64,000 bases of DNA from Capillimicrobium parvum (GTDB lineage Bacteria; Actinomycetota; Thermoleophilia; Solirubrobacterales; Solirubrobacteraceae). Position numbers and translations under genes: made by a program. The stretch is taken from positions 1,178,001 through 1,242,000 of the forward strand of contig NZ_CP087164.1 of NCBI RefSeq assembly GCF_021172045.1, written 5' to 3'. Of this stretch, positions 24,415-32,396 are shown one piece after another (within the stretch, counting starts at the first letter, position 1; every line of letters starts with the position of its first letter). The notes under the pieces are model-generated. The model searched no databases, was not told where the DNA came from, and saw only the letters and a program-made list of their open reading frames with translations.

Positions 24415-26133
24415 CTACGCGGCGAGCAGCTCGGTCGTGCCGCCGTGGACGAGCGCGGCGTAGCGCCCGCCGAGGGCGAGCAGCTGCTCGTGGGTGCCGC
24501 GCTCGGCGACGCGCCCGCCGTCGAGCACGACGATCTGGTCCGCGCGGCGGACCGTCGACAGGCGGTGCGCGATGGCCACGGTGGTGCGGTGGGCGGCGAG
24601 CTCGTCGAGCGCCTCCTGCACCGCGCGCTCGGTCTCGGTGTCCAGCGCGCTGGTCGCCTCGTCGAGGATGAGCACCGGCGGGTTGCGCAGCACGGTGCGC
24701 GCGATCGCGATGCGCTGCTTCTCGCCGCCGCTGAACCGGTAGCCCCGCTCGCCGACCGTCGTCTCATAGCCCTCGGGCAGCGAGGCGATGAGGTCGTGGA
24801 TGCGGGCGGCGCGGGCGGCGGCCTCGAGCTCGGCGTCGGTGGCGTCGGGACGCGCGAAGCGCAGGTTCTCCGCGATGGTCGCGTGGAAGAGGTAGGTCTC
24901 CTGCGAGACGAGCCCGATGGTCGCCGCGAGCGAGTCGAGCGTCGCGTCGCGGACGTCGACGCCGTCGATGCGCAGCGCGCCGCGCTCGGCGTCGTAGAGC
25001 CGGGCCAGCAGGTAGCCGAGCGTCGTCTTGCCCGCGCCGGTCTCGCCGACGACGGCCAGCGTCGTGCCGGGCGGAACGTCGATCGTCACGCCGCGCAGCG
25101 TCCACGGGGCGTCGGGCGCGTAGCGGAACCAGACGTCGTCGAACGCGACGTGGCCCCCGCGCGGGACGAGCTCGGTGGCGCCGCCGCGGATCTCCACGGG
25201 CAGGTCGAGGTACTCGAAGATGCGGTCGAAGAGCGCGAGCGAGCTCTGCACCTCGACGCCGACCGACAGCAGCTGGCCGATCGGCATGAGCAGGCGCGTC
25301 TGCAGCGTGGTGAACGCGACGACCGTGCCGATCGAGACCGCGTCGGGGGAGAGGCCCGCGAACAGGTAGACGAGCGCCGGCATCACCGCGAACGAGGTCT
25401 GGATCGTCGCCATGACCCACCGGCCGGCCATGCGGCTGCGAACCTCGAGGTGGGCCAGGCGCTCGGACTCTCCGCTGAAGCGCTCGGCCAGCTCGGCCGA
25501 GCGGCCCATCGTCTTGCCGAGCAGGATGCCCGACACGGAGAGCGACTCCTCCACGAGCGTGGAGATGTCGGCCATGGTCTCCTGCCGCTTGGAGGTGATC
25601 CGGCGGCGCTCGCGGCCGACGCGGCGGCTGAGCCAGACGAACACCGGCAGGATCGCGAGGGAGAGGCCGGCCAGCAGCGGGTCGAGCAGCACCATCGCGA
25701 CGATCGTGGCGGTGACCGTGGTGACGTTGGAGACGATCGAGGTCGCCGTCGACGTGACGACCGACTGGACGCCGCCGATGTCGTTGGCGATGCGCGACTG
25801 GACCTCGCCGGTCCGGGTCCGCGTGAAGAACGCGAGCGGCAGGCGCTGGAGGTGGCGGTAGACCTTCGCGCGCAGGTCGTGCATGACCTGCTGGCCCACG
25901 AGGGTCGACAACCAGGTCTGCGCGACGGAGAGCGCGCCGGTGACGATCGCCACCGCGATCATGCCGCCGACCAGCCACGCGAGCAGCTGGGTGTTTCGTT
26001 GCGGCAGCGCGGTGTCGAGCACGTCCCGGAGGAGGAACGGCGACACCATCGAAATCCCTGCTGAGAGGACGATCAGGCCCAGGACGACGGCCAGTCGGCC
26101 GCGGTATGGGCGAAACAGGGAGGCGATGCGCAC
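24415..26133 (-). CDS. ABC exporter half-transporter (MsbA/multidrug type)
   Basis: A 572-residue fusion of a six-helix membrane domain (about residues 1-315) and an ATPase domain, acting as a homodimer to export lipids or drugs. The ATPase motifs are complete: Walker A GETGAGKTT (about 357-365), Q loop VSQETYLF, signature FSGGEKQR, Walker B VLILDEATSALD and switch IAHRLS. The GTG at 26133 sits six bases after a TAGAAT -10 hexamer with a TTGGTG -35 at 17-bp spacing, so its mRNA is probably leaderless. An inverted repeat of MarR style overlaps this promoter, suggesting repression that is lifted by a drug or metabolite. Confidence 0.93.
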   Translation of the reverse strand: MRIASLFRPYRGRLAVVLGLIVLSAGISMVSPFLLRDVLDTALPQRNTQLLAWLVGGMIAVAIVTGALSVAQTWLSTLVGQQVMHDLRAKVYRHLQRLPLAFFTRTRTGEVQSRIANDIGGVQSVVTSTATSIVSNVTTVTATIVAMVLLDPLLAGLSLAILPVFVWLSRRVGRERRRITSKRQETMADISTLVEESLSVSGILLGKTMGRSAELAERFSGESERLAHLEVRSRMAGRWVMATIQTSFAVMPALVYLFAGLSPDAVSIGTVVAFTTLQTRLLMPIGQLLSVGVEVQSSLALFDRIFEYLDLPVEIRGGATELVPRGGHVAFDDVWFRYAPDAPWTLRGVTIDVPPGTTLAVVGETGAGKTTLGYLLARLYDAERGALRIDGVDVRDATLDSLAATIGLVSQETYLFHATIAENLRFARPDATDAELEAAARAARIHDLIASLPEGYETTVGERGYRFSGGEKQRIAIARTVLRNPPVLILDEATSALDTETERAVQEALDELAAHRTTVAIAHRLSTVRRADQIVVLDGGRVAERGTHEQLLALGGRYAALVHGGTTELLAA

Positions 26134-26139
26134 ATGAGC

Positions 26140-26170
26140 ATTCTATCCCAAATAGTTGAGATCACCAACT
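26140..26170 (-). promoter_or_regulatory. Promoter and MarR-like operator of the ABC exporter
   Basis: Reading the minus strand: TTGGTG (26168-26163), 17 bases, TAGAAT (26145-26140), six bases, then the GTG start at 26133. The inverted repeat AGTTG...CAACT at 26154-26170 overlaps the -35 box and spacer. AGTTG/CAACT arms are common in MarR-family operators. No MarR gene lies in the window. Confidence 0.6.
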
Positions 26171-26249
26171 GTTACGGGAAACGCCCCGACCGCGGTTATG
26201 GAAAACGTCTCGCCGTCCGTTGCGCTACAGTTCGCGCCGTCGAATGACC

Positions 26250-26390
26250 AACGCCGAATGCTTGCCGTTCCGCCGGCAAGCAGCGGGGGACCCATTGGCC
26301 GTCCAGTACGGCCCGGGGCGAATCACCGGCATGACGCCGGCGTAGCGCTGCTCTTTCTGCGCGAGCCCGACAGCTAACCCCGCAGGCACG
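26250..26390 (+). promoter_or_regulatory. Cyclic di-AMP riboswitch (ydaO-yuaA type)
   Basis: The leader of the cell-wall hydrolase gene carries the conserved blocks of the ydaO class in the right order: GCGGGGGACCC near 26283, GGGGCGAATC near 26315-26324, and CCGACAGCTAACCCCGCAGGC near 26367-26387, with pairing segments between (CTTGCCG...CGGCAAG at 26261-26280). Known members bind cyclic di-AMP and turn off genes for cell-wall hydrolases and ion transport. The element ends about 27 bases before the GTG start. Boundaries are approximate. Confidence 0.88.
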
Positions 26391-26416
26391 GAGAAAGAGA
26401 AAGGGACCGTCCTGCA

Positions 26417-27262
26417 GTGCCTCACATACGCTTCTTTGCCGTAGCCGCGGTGACGGCTGGTGTTGTCTCGCTTCCCGCCGTCGTCGTCCCGCAGACCGCG
26501 CTCGCCGCCAAGTTCGGCGCCCGCACGCTCGCCACCGGCATGTCCGGCGGCGACGTCAAGACCGCCCAGATCCTGCTGCGCCGTGCGGGTGACGCCACGC
26601 TGACCGCCGACGGCGAGTTCGGCCCCGCCACCCGCCGCGCCGTCCAGCGCTTCGAGTCGACGGCGGGCCTCCCCGCCAACGGCCGCCTCGAGACGACGGA
26701 GGCGCCCATGCTGCGCACCGCGGCCGCCACGGCGGTCGCGCAGCGCCGCTCGGCCATGACCGCGTCCGGCGACACGGTCCCGGCCGACGACCCGCTGAGC
26801 GGGGCCGGCGGCGCCTCGCCGACCGCGACGACCCCCGCGCCCGCCGTCGAGGTCCCCGGCGCGAAGGCGGTGCTCAACGCCGACGGGACGGCCACCGCGC
26901 CCGCGAGCGCCCCGCCGGAGGTCAAGGCGATCATCGCGTCGGGCAACGAGATCGCGAGCAAGCCGTACCGGTACGGCGGCGGCCACGGCAGGTGGATCGA
27001 CAGCGGCTACGACTGTTCGGGCTCGGTGTCGTACGCGCTGCACGGCGCCGGCCTGCTCGACCAGTCGATGCCCTCGGGCAGCTTCACGACGTGGGGCGAG
27101 TCCGGCGACGGCACGTGGGTGACGATCTACGCCAAGGGCAGCCACATGTACATGGTCGTCGCGGGCCTGCGGTTCGACACGTCCGGGGCGCGCCCGTCGC
27201 GCTGGCAGAAGGACATGCGCTCTTCGTCGGGCTACACGATCCGCCATCCGGAGGGTCTCTAG
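26417..27262 (+). CDS. Secreted peptidoglycan hydrolase (PG-binding + NlpC/P60-like)
   Basis: A 281-residue secreted protein. A signal peptide (about residues 1-31, ending TALAA) is followed by a PG_binding_1 domain (about 40-100: GGDVKTAQILLRRAGD, DGEFGPATRRAVQRFE), a Pro/Thr-rich linker and a C-terminal NlpC/P60-like peptidase domain with the catalytic cysteine C200 in GYDCSGSVSYAL and a candidate histidine H243 in GSHMYMVV. It should cut peptide bonds in peptidoglycan. The GTG at 26417 is used. A cyclic di-AMP riboswitch lies in the leader, as for rpf-type cell-wall enzymes of other actinobacteria. A strong hairpin follows the stop. Confidence 0.88.
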   Translation: MPHIRFFAVAAVTAGVVSLPAVVVPQTALAAKFGARTLATGMSGGDVKTAQILLRRAGDATLTADGEFGPATRRAVQRFESTAGLPANGRLETTEAPMLRTAAATAVAQRRSAMTASGDTVPADDPLSGAGGASPTATTPAPAVEVPGAKAVLNADGTATAPASAPPEVKAIIASGNEIASKPYRYGGGHGRWIDSGYDCSGSVSYALHGAGLLDQSMPSGSFTTWGESGDGTWVTIYAKGSHMYMVVAGLRFDTSGARPSRWQKDMRSSSGYTIRHPEGL

Positions 27263-27307
27263 GCCCCAGGTCTGCGCGGCCGTGGCAGGGTAACGGCCGC
27301 GTGTGGG

Positions 27308-27345
27308 CCGGCGGCCGGGGCGCTCCCGCACGCCCCGGCCGCCGG
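27308..27345 (+). terminator. Strong GC hairpin after the cell-wall hydrolase gene
   Basis: Perfect 15-bp arms, CCGGCGGCCGGGGCG (27308-27322) and its reverse complement (27331-27345), around an eight-base loop. No T tract follows, as is usual in high-GC actinobacteria. It lies 45 bases after the stop of the hydrolase gene and only 13 bases before the next start codon, so it may also act on that mRNA's leader. Confidence 0.7.
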
Positions 27346-27358
27346 TAACTTCTCCGGC

Positions 27359-28477
27359 GTGCGCCGCCGGGTCATGATCGCCGCCGTCCTCGTGCTGCTC
27401 GGCACGCTGCCGGCGGCGGCCCGGGCGGCCGACCCCGGCCGCTGGGTGCAGACCTCGCTGTCGGAGATCCCGATCGAGTACTACCAGGGGATTGCGCCGG
27501 ACACGGCGGCCGGACGGTTGCTCTTCGACGGCGTCTACGTCGGCGGGTACCGCACGGACCTCGAGCTGCGGGAGCAGGCGCGCAACGCGAACCTGCTTCC
27601 GCTCGCCGTCACCGCGAGCGAGGGCTTCAACCACCTCGGCGATCCGACCTTCACCGGCGGACGGCTGATCCTGCCGCTCGAGTGCTACACGCCGGGCGCC
27701 CCGAACGCGGGCAACACGTGCGGACGCGGCGCCTTCGGCGTGGCCGACGCGAACCTGACCTGGCTGGGGCGCACGCTGCTGGACCCCGCGGACGTCCCGA
27801 AGGCGATGTGGGTCGAGGCGTCGCCCGACGGGCAGCTGCTGTGGACGTCGGCGGGACAGGACCTGCTCGCCTACAGGACGAGCGACGTGCAGCCGGCCGC
27901 CGGCGACGTGCCGATCAGGCCGGTGCGGCGGCTCCCCGGCGCGGTGCCGCCGAGCGGGATCACCGGAGCGGCGTTCTTCGGCGGGCGCCTGCTGCTCGCC
28001 GGTCAGGGGACCGGACCGTTCCAGGTCTGGTCGGTGGACCCCGCCACCGGGGCGCGCCGCCTGGAGATCGAGCGGACCTGGGCGGGCGAGTCCGAGGGGC
28101 TCGGAGTCGTCGATGCGCTCGGCGGCTGGCTGCACTGGATGATCCAGCCGCTGGATCCGCAGGGCCGCACGCCGACGTTCGGCACCGGCCACGGCGAGCT
28201 CGTGAGCTTCGTGCCGCGCGCGGCGGCGCGGCTGCGGTTGCAGGTGCGGACGGGCGCGCGGGGCCGGCTCATCGTGACGGCGAGCCTGCGCTTCGCCGGC
28301 AGCGCGCACCCGGTCGCGGGCGCGCGCGTGCGCGCCGGCGGCGCCTCCGCGCGGACGGACGCCCGCGGGCGGGCCGTGCTGCGCGTCGGGGCCCGCCGCT
28401 CCTCTCCGCTGCGCGTGACCGCGACGAAGCCGCCGCTGCGCCGCGGCCGTCTGGTGATGCGCGCCGGGCGCGGGTAG
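27359..28477 (+). CDS. Secreted hypothetical protein with beta-propeller-like body
   Basis: Not assigned to a family. The 372-residue product has a signal peptide (MIAAVLVLLGTLPAAARA) and a body of about 270 residues with the strand-turn rhythm of a propeller or lectin-like fold (GRLLFDGVYVGGYR, MWVEASPDGQLLWTSAGQDLLAY, FQVWSVDPATGARRLEIERTW). A short Ig/CNA-B-like end follows (AGARVRAGGASARTDARGRAVLRV) with an Arg-rich tail. Only one CxnC pair is present (LECYTPG...NTCGRG). It is probably extracellular. The GTG at 27359 follows the terminator hairpin directly, so it must have its own promoter or rely on readthrough. Confidence 0.65.
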   Translation: MRRRVMIAAVLVLLGTLPAAARAADPGRWVQTSLSEIPIEYYQGIAPDTAAGRLLFDGVYVGGYRTDLELREQARNANLLPLAVTASEGFNHLGDPTFTGGRLILPLECYTPGAPNAGNTCGRGAFGVADANLTWLGRTLLDPADVPKAMWVEASPDGQLLWTSAGQDLLAYRTSDVQPAAGDVPIRPVRRLPGAVPPSGITGAAFFGGRLLLAGQGTGPFQVWSVDPATGARRLEIERTWAGESEGLGVVDALGGWLHWMIQPLDPQGRTPTFGTGHGELVSFVPRAAARLRLQVRTGARGRLIVTASLRFAGSAHPVAGARVRAGGASARTDARGRAVLRVGARRSSPLRVTATKPPLRRGRLVMRAGRG

Positions 28478-28486
28478 CGGGCGCCC

Positions 28487-28897
28487 GTGGCGCCGGCCCC
28501 ACTGACCGTCCTGTACGACGCCGACTGCGGCTTCTGCCGCTTCTGCGTCGCGCGGCTGCTCGACTGGGACGTCCGGGCCCGGCTGCGGCCGGTCGCGATC
28601 CAGTCGGCCGAGGGCCAGGCGCTGCTCGCCGGCATCCCGGTCGGCGAGCGGCTGCGCTCGGCGCACGTCGTGGACGCCGCCGGCCGGATCCACTCCGGCG
28701 GGACGGCGGTGTCGGTCATCGCCGACGAGCTGCCGGCCGGGGCGCCGGTCGCCTGGCTGGCGGGCCGCCTGCCCGCGCCGACCGAGCTCGCCTACCGCTG
28801 GGTGGCCGACCATCGCACCGGCCTGAGCCGCCTCGTGCCGGGCGCCCTCAAGCGCGGGGCGCAGGCGCGCATCGACCGGCGCGCCGCGGTGCGCTGA
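28487..28897 (+). CDS. Thiol-disulfide oxidoreductase-like protein, DCC family (DUF393)
   Basis: A 136-residue protein with the hallmark N-terminal block LYDADCGFCRFC (C14, C17), the DxxCxxC motif of the DCC family, then ARLRPVAIQ, HVVDAAGRIHSGGTAV and a C-terminal YRWVADHR. The family is thioredoxin-like; a real redox role is known for few members. The GTG at 28487 is nine bases after the previous stop, so it may be co-transcribed with the secreted protein gene. Confidence 0.88.
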   Translation: MAPAPLTVLYDADCGFCRFCVARLLDWDVRARLRPVAIQSAEGQALLAGIPVGERLRSAHVVDAAGRIHSGGTAVSVIADELPAGAPVAWLAGRLPAPTELAYRWVADHRTGLSRLVPGALKRGAQARIDRRAAVR

Positions 28898-28915
28898 CGC
28901 CGCGCCGTCCGCCGA

Positions 28916-30157
28916 TCACCGAAACGCCGGCCACACCTTCTCGACGAAGAGCTCGAGCTGCTTCTTCCAGGCGTCCGGCGGCAGGATGCCCTGACTGAAG
29001 AAGTTCCACACGAGCCACTCGAGCTCGCCGTCACCGTGGATGCGGTGCAGGTCGTCGAGCTGGAACTTGACCTCGTCGGGGGTGCCGACGAGCGCGTGGC
29101 GCACCTCCATCAGCCGCCGCGTGCACGCCGCCTCGTCGGCGAACATGACCGGGCGGTCCGGGGCGTCCTCCGGCGTGCGGAAGGCCTCGGTGAAGCCGCC
29201 GAACAGGCTGAAGTACTGCTGCCACTCGTAGCCCATCGTGCGGGTGGCGACGTCGAAGGCCTCCTCCGTGGTGTCCCCGAGCGCCACCCCGCGCACCGCC
29301 GCGATCTTCGCGCCGAGCCGGCGCGGCTTGCCCAGGCGCTCGGTCTCGGTGCGGTAGAACTCGCACAGCTCGCCGAACTTCTCGGGGCGGCCCTCGGCGA
29401 GCATGAGCGTCATGTCGTGCTCGACCGCGGTGCGCAGCGTCTCCTGCGAGATCCCGAACGGCATGAACAGCTCGGGCCGCCGGCACGTGTACATGGGCGG
29501 CACCGTCCCGATCTTGCGGATCACGCCCTCGTCGTCGATCTCGCCGTCAGCGCCGTAGCGGCGGGTCCAATCGGGCGCCGCCCACCCGCGCACGCCCTCG
29601 TCGTAGGGGAACGGCACCTGGTAGTGCTCGCCGCGGTAGTCGAAGACGTCGTTGTCCCACGCCTTGAGGACGACGGCCAGGTGGTCGTTGAAGATGGCGC
29701 GGTTGCGCGCGTCGCCGTTGTCGGTCGGCTCCCAGGCGGCCGCTCCGCGACCTTGGGTGAGGACCTGGATCCAGCGCTTCTGGTACCCGCGGGCGAACCC
29801 GACGGCGATCCGGCCGGGATACAGGTGGTCGAACAGCGCGACGTCCTCGGCGACGCGCAGCGGGTCCTGGGCCGAGAGCACGACCGAGAGCGGGATGAAC
29901 GTGATGCGCTTCGTCAGCCCGGCGAGGTGGCTGAACATGAGCAGCGGGTTGGGGTTGCCCTCGCCGCCCTCGGTGTGGAAGTGGTGCTCGGTCGTCGCGA
30001 AGGCCGTGATGCCGTAGTCGTCGGCGAGCTGCGCCAGCCCGCGGAGCTCCTGCACCATCATCTGGTAGCGCTCCGGGTTGCGGCCGACCGGGCGAAGGGC
30101 GACGCGCTCGTCGCTCGTCGCCGGCACGGTCGGCATGGCGAACACGGTTACCTTCAT
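28916..30157 (-). CDS. LLM-class flavin-dependent oxidoreductase (paralogue 1)
   Basis: A 413-residue luciferase-like monooxygenase-fold enzyme (VTVFAMPTVPATSDE start, FATTEHHFH near residue 55, DPLRVAEDVALFDHLYPGRIAVGFARGYQ around 110). Such enzymes use FMNH2 or F420H2 for oxygenation or hydride transfer. It is closely similar to the product of the gene starting at 40615, sharing even the internal segment WTRRYGADGEIDDEGVIRKIG. The ATG at 30157 has an AGAGGAGAGG site upstream. It is divergent from the cyclase gene, with the cluster motif between them at 30195-30204. It marks the left end of the catabolic cluster. Confidence 0.9.
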   Translation of the reverse strand: MKVTVFAMPTVPATSDERVALRPVGRNPERYQMMVQELRGLAQLADDYGITAFATTEHHFHTEGGEGNPNPLLMFSHLAGLTKRITFIPLSVVLSAQDPLRVAEDVALFDHLYPGRIAVGFARGYQKRWIQVLTQGRGAAAWEPTDNGDARNRAIFNDHLAVVLKAWDNDVFDYRGEHYQVPFPYDEGVRGWAAPDWTRRYGADGEIDDEGVIRKIGTVPPMYTCRRPELFMPFGISQETLRTAVEHDMTLMLAEGRPEKFGELCEFYRTETERLGKPRRLGAKIAAVRGVALGDTTEEAFDVATRTMGYEWQQYFSLFGGFTEAFRTPEDAPDRPVMFADEAACTRRLMEVRHALVGTPDEVKFQLDDLHRIHGDGELEWLVWNFFSQGILPPDAWKKQLELFVEKVWPAFR

Positions 30158-30194
30158 CGCTGAGCCCTCTCCTCTTCCGCTCTGGAAGGCAAGA

Positions 30195-30204
30195 GAGTAC
30201 ACTC
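30195..30204. promoter_or_regulatory. Cluster palindrome, perfect GAGTnnACTC
   Basis: GAGTACACTC, between the divergent LLM oxidoreductase (start 30157) and cyclase (start 30264). It contains TACACT on the plus strand and TGTACT on the minus strand, each a possible -10 hexamer, and the GTnnAC core of GntR-family operators. Confidence 0.6.
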
Positions 30205-30263
30205 ATTTCCGGTCTTGGCGAGGAGAGAGAACATGGTCGCAGCGACGACGGAGCGGAGGGGCC

Positions 30264-31169
30264 ATGGCGATTGAGCCGGTCCCGCAGGGGACGAACTGGG
30301 GGCGGTGGGGAGCCGACGACGAGCGCGGCGCGCTGAACCACCTCGACGGCGAGACCGTCCTGGCCGGCACGCGCGCGTGCCGCGCGGGCAAGGTCTATCC
30401 CCTCGGGCTGCCGATCGGCCGCACCGGCGTGCCCAGTGTCGAGTACCGCGGCCCCGCGCAGCGGCTGACGCTCATCAACCACACCGACGAGGAGATGCTC
30501 GAGGCCTTCGGGGGCGGCGGCGGCGTGGGGTCCCACGAGGACATGCTCATCATGGGCTCGCACACCGCCACGCACATGGACGCGCTCGCCCACGTCTACC
30601 ACGGAGCCACGATGTACAACGGCTTCCCGTTCGACGGCATGAGCTCCTTCGGCGGAGCCCGCCACTGCGGCATCGACAAGGCCGGACCGGTCGCGACGCG
30701 CGGTGTGCTCGTGGATGTCGCCGCCGCGCAGGGCGTCGACTGCCTCGAGCCCGGGCACGTGATCAGCGGCGAGGAGCTGCGCGCCGCGCTCGACGCGCAG
30801 GGCACCGAGCCGCGCCGCGGCGATGCCGTGCTGATCCGCACCGGATGGCTCGAGCGCTTCTACGCGACCGGGCAGCAGATGTCCTTCGAGCAGCCGGGCC
30901 TCGGCCTCGAGGCGGCGCGGCTGCTCGCCGATGCGGACGTGACGATCGTCGGCGCCGACAACACCGCGGTCGAGGCCATGCCGTTCGACGGCGGCGAGTT
31001 CATGGTCGTCCACGTGGAGCTGCTGTCGCGGCGCGGGATCTACCTCGTCGAGCACCTCGACCTCGCCCAGCTCGCGCGCGACGCCTGCCGGGAGTTCCTC
31101 TTCGTGGCCTGCCCGCTCCCGGTCACCGGCGCCACCGCCAGCCCCGTCAACCCCGTGGCCATCGGCTAG
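30264..31169 (+). CDS. Cyclase-family metal-dependent hydrolase
   Basis: A 301-residue protein of the cyclase/kynurenine-formamidase-like family. The metal-binding motif is HTATHMDALAHV (usually HxGTHxDxPxH), with a second block IDKAGPVATRGVLVDVAAAQG and a late acidic/His region (IVGADNTAVEAMP, FMVVHVELLSRRGIY). Related enzymes open amide, lactone or cyclic acyl bonds. The ATG at 30264 has GGAGGGG just upstream; an ATG at 30232 is out of context. It is divergent from the LLM gene and followed 18 bases later by the P450 gene. It may act on the ring product of these oxygenases. Confidence 0.87.
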   Translation: MAIEPVPQGTNWGRWGADDERGALNHLDGETVLAGTRACRAGKVYPLGLPIGRTGVPSVEYRGPAQRLTLINHTDEEMLEAFGGGGGVGSHEDMLIMGSHTATHMDALAHVYHGATMYNGFPFDGMSSFGGARHCGIDKAGPVATRGVLVDVAAAQGVDCLEPGHVISGEELRAALDAQGTEPRRGDAVLIRTGWLERFYATGQQMSFEQPGLGLEAARLLADADVTIVGADNTAVEAMPFDGGEFMVVHVELLSRRGIYLVEHLDLAQLARDACREFLFVACPLPVTGATASPVNPVAIG

Positions 31170-31185
31170 CGACAAATCGCGCAAA

Positions 31186-31195
31186 GAGTGCTCTC
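31186..31195. promoter_or_regulatory. Degenerate cluster motif at P450 start
   Basis: GAGTGCTCTC differs from GAGTnnACTC at one position and overlaps the GTG start codon of the P450 gene (31188). It is a weaker member of the motif set; it could repress translation initiation or transcription, or be a coincidence. Confidence 0.3.
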
Positions 31196-32396
31196 TTCTT
31201 CCCTGCCGTTCCTCGACGTCGACGAGCCGGGCTTCGCCGACGACCCCCTGGGCGCCATCGCCGAGGTCCGGGCCCACGGTCCCGTGGCGCGTAGCCGCCG
31301 GGGCCTCGAGCTCCTCTCGCACGACCTCGTCCATGGGGTTTTCCGCGACGACCGCATCACCCCGCCGCGCCGCGACGAGTTCCTCGCCCGCGGGGCCGGC
31401 GAGCTGGTGGCGCAGTTCATCGACGACGGCGTCAAGTCCTTCATGGCGCCCGAGCCGCACCGCCGCTCGCGCCGCATCTTCGGCCAGGCGTTCCGCGGCC
31501 AGCGCATCGACGCGCTGCGGCCGCGCATGCGCGAGATCTCCCACGAGCGCGTCGACGGATTCGCCGAGCGCGGGGAGTGCGAGTTCGTCGCCGACTTCGC
31601 CGACGGGCTGTCGATGACGGTGCTGTGCGAGCTCATCGGGTTGCCCGCCGAGGACATGGCCGAGGTGCTGCCCCACACCCAGGACGTCGAGCTGATCCTC
31701 GCCGACCCGCTCGCGCCGGTGGTCCCGCGCATCGAGGAGGGCATCCGCGCCCTGACCGCCTACACCGAGCAGCTCGTGGCGCAGCGGCGCGCGGCGCCGC
31801 GCGACGACGTCATCGGGATCCTCATCGCCGCCGAGGGGACGGAGGGGCGGCTGTCGCCGGGCGAGCTGACGGCCGGCATCGTCGACCTGATGTTCGCCGG
31901 CATCAACACCACCCGCATCCAGCTGTCGTCGGTGGTCCGGGCACTGGTGGTGAACGACGTGTGGGGCCGGCTGCGCGACGACCCCGAGCTGATCCCCGCC
32001 GCCCTCGAGGAGGCGATGCGGATCTACCCGTGCATCCACTTCGTGCATCGGCTGGTCCGCGAGCCCGGGGTCGAGCTCGGCGGCGTCTCGCTCGAGGTGG
32101 GCGAGCACGTCGTGCCGAACATGCTCGCCGCCAGCCGCGACCCGGAGCGCTTCGAGGACCCGGACCGCTTCGTGATGGAACGCGGCGAGCCCGCCTACCT
32201 GATCGGCTTCGGGTTCGGCCTGCACCACTGCCTGGGCCATGCGTTCGCGCGGGCGACGATGCAGGAGGCCCTGGCGGTGCTCACGCAGCGCCTCGCCGAT
32301 CCGCAGATCGCCGGCCCGCTGCACCTCGGTCCCGGGCACGGCGCGTCGATCAACGGCGTCGAGGAGATGCCGCTGCGGTTCAGGCCGGCAGGCTGA
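31188..32396 (+). CDS. Cytochrome P450
   Basis: A 402-residue soluble bacterial P450. The heme-binding loop is FGFGLHHCLG with C348 as axial thiolate. The K-helix ExxR is E275-AM-R278, and an HxxxR motif in the C helix is visible (HRRSR). The I helix reads AGINTT: the acidic residue that normally precedes the catalytic threonine is Asn240, which may alter proton delivery or the reaction type. The GTG at 31188 gives the usual SLPFLDVDEPGF start. It should hydroxylate an intermediate of the catabolic pathway; no ferredoxin gene is adjacent. Its 3' end overlaps the convergent NTF2-like gene by 17 bases. Confidence 0.93.
   Translation: MLSSSLPFLDVDEPGFADDPLGAIAEVRAHGPVARSRRGLELLSHDLVHGVFRDDRITPPRRDEFLARGAGELVAQFIDDGVKSFMAPEPHRRSRRIFGQAFRGQRIDALRPRMREISHERVDGFAERGECEFVADFADGLSMTVLCELIGLPAEDMAEVLPHTQDVELILADPLAPVVPRIEEGIRALTAYTEQLVAQRRAAPRDDVIGILIAAEGTEGRLSPGELTAGIVDLMFAGINTTRIQLSSVVRALVVNDVWGRLRDDPELIPAALEEAMRIYPCIHFVHRLVREPGVELGGVSLEVGEHVVPNMLAASRDPERFEDPDRFVMERGEPAYLIGFGFGLHHCLGHAFARATMQEALAVLTQRLADPQIAGPLHLGPGHGASINGVEEMPLRFRPAG

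Noticed and set aside
26225-28813. 860-codon minus-strand open frame
   Set aside because: Runs antisense through the riboswitch, hydrolase and secreted protein genes; no recognisable domain.
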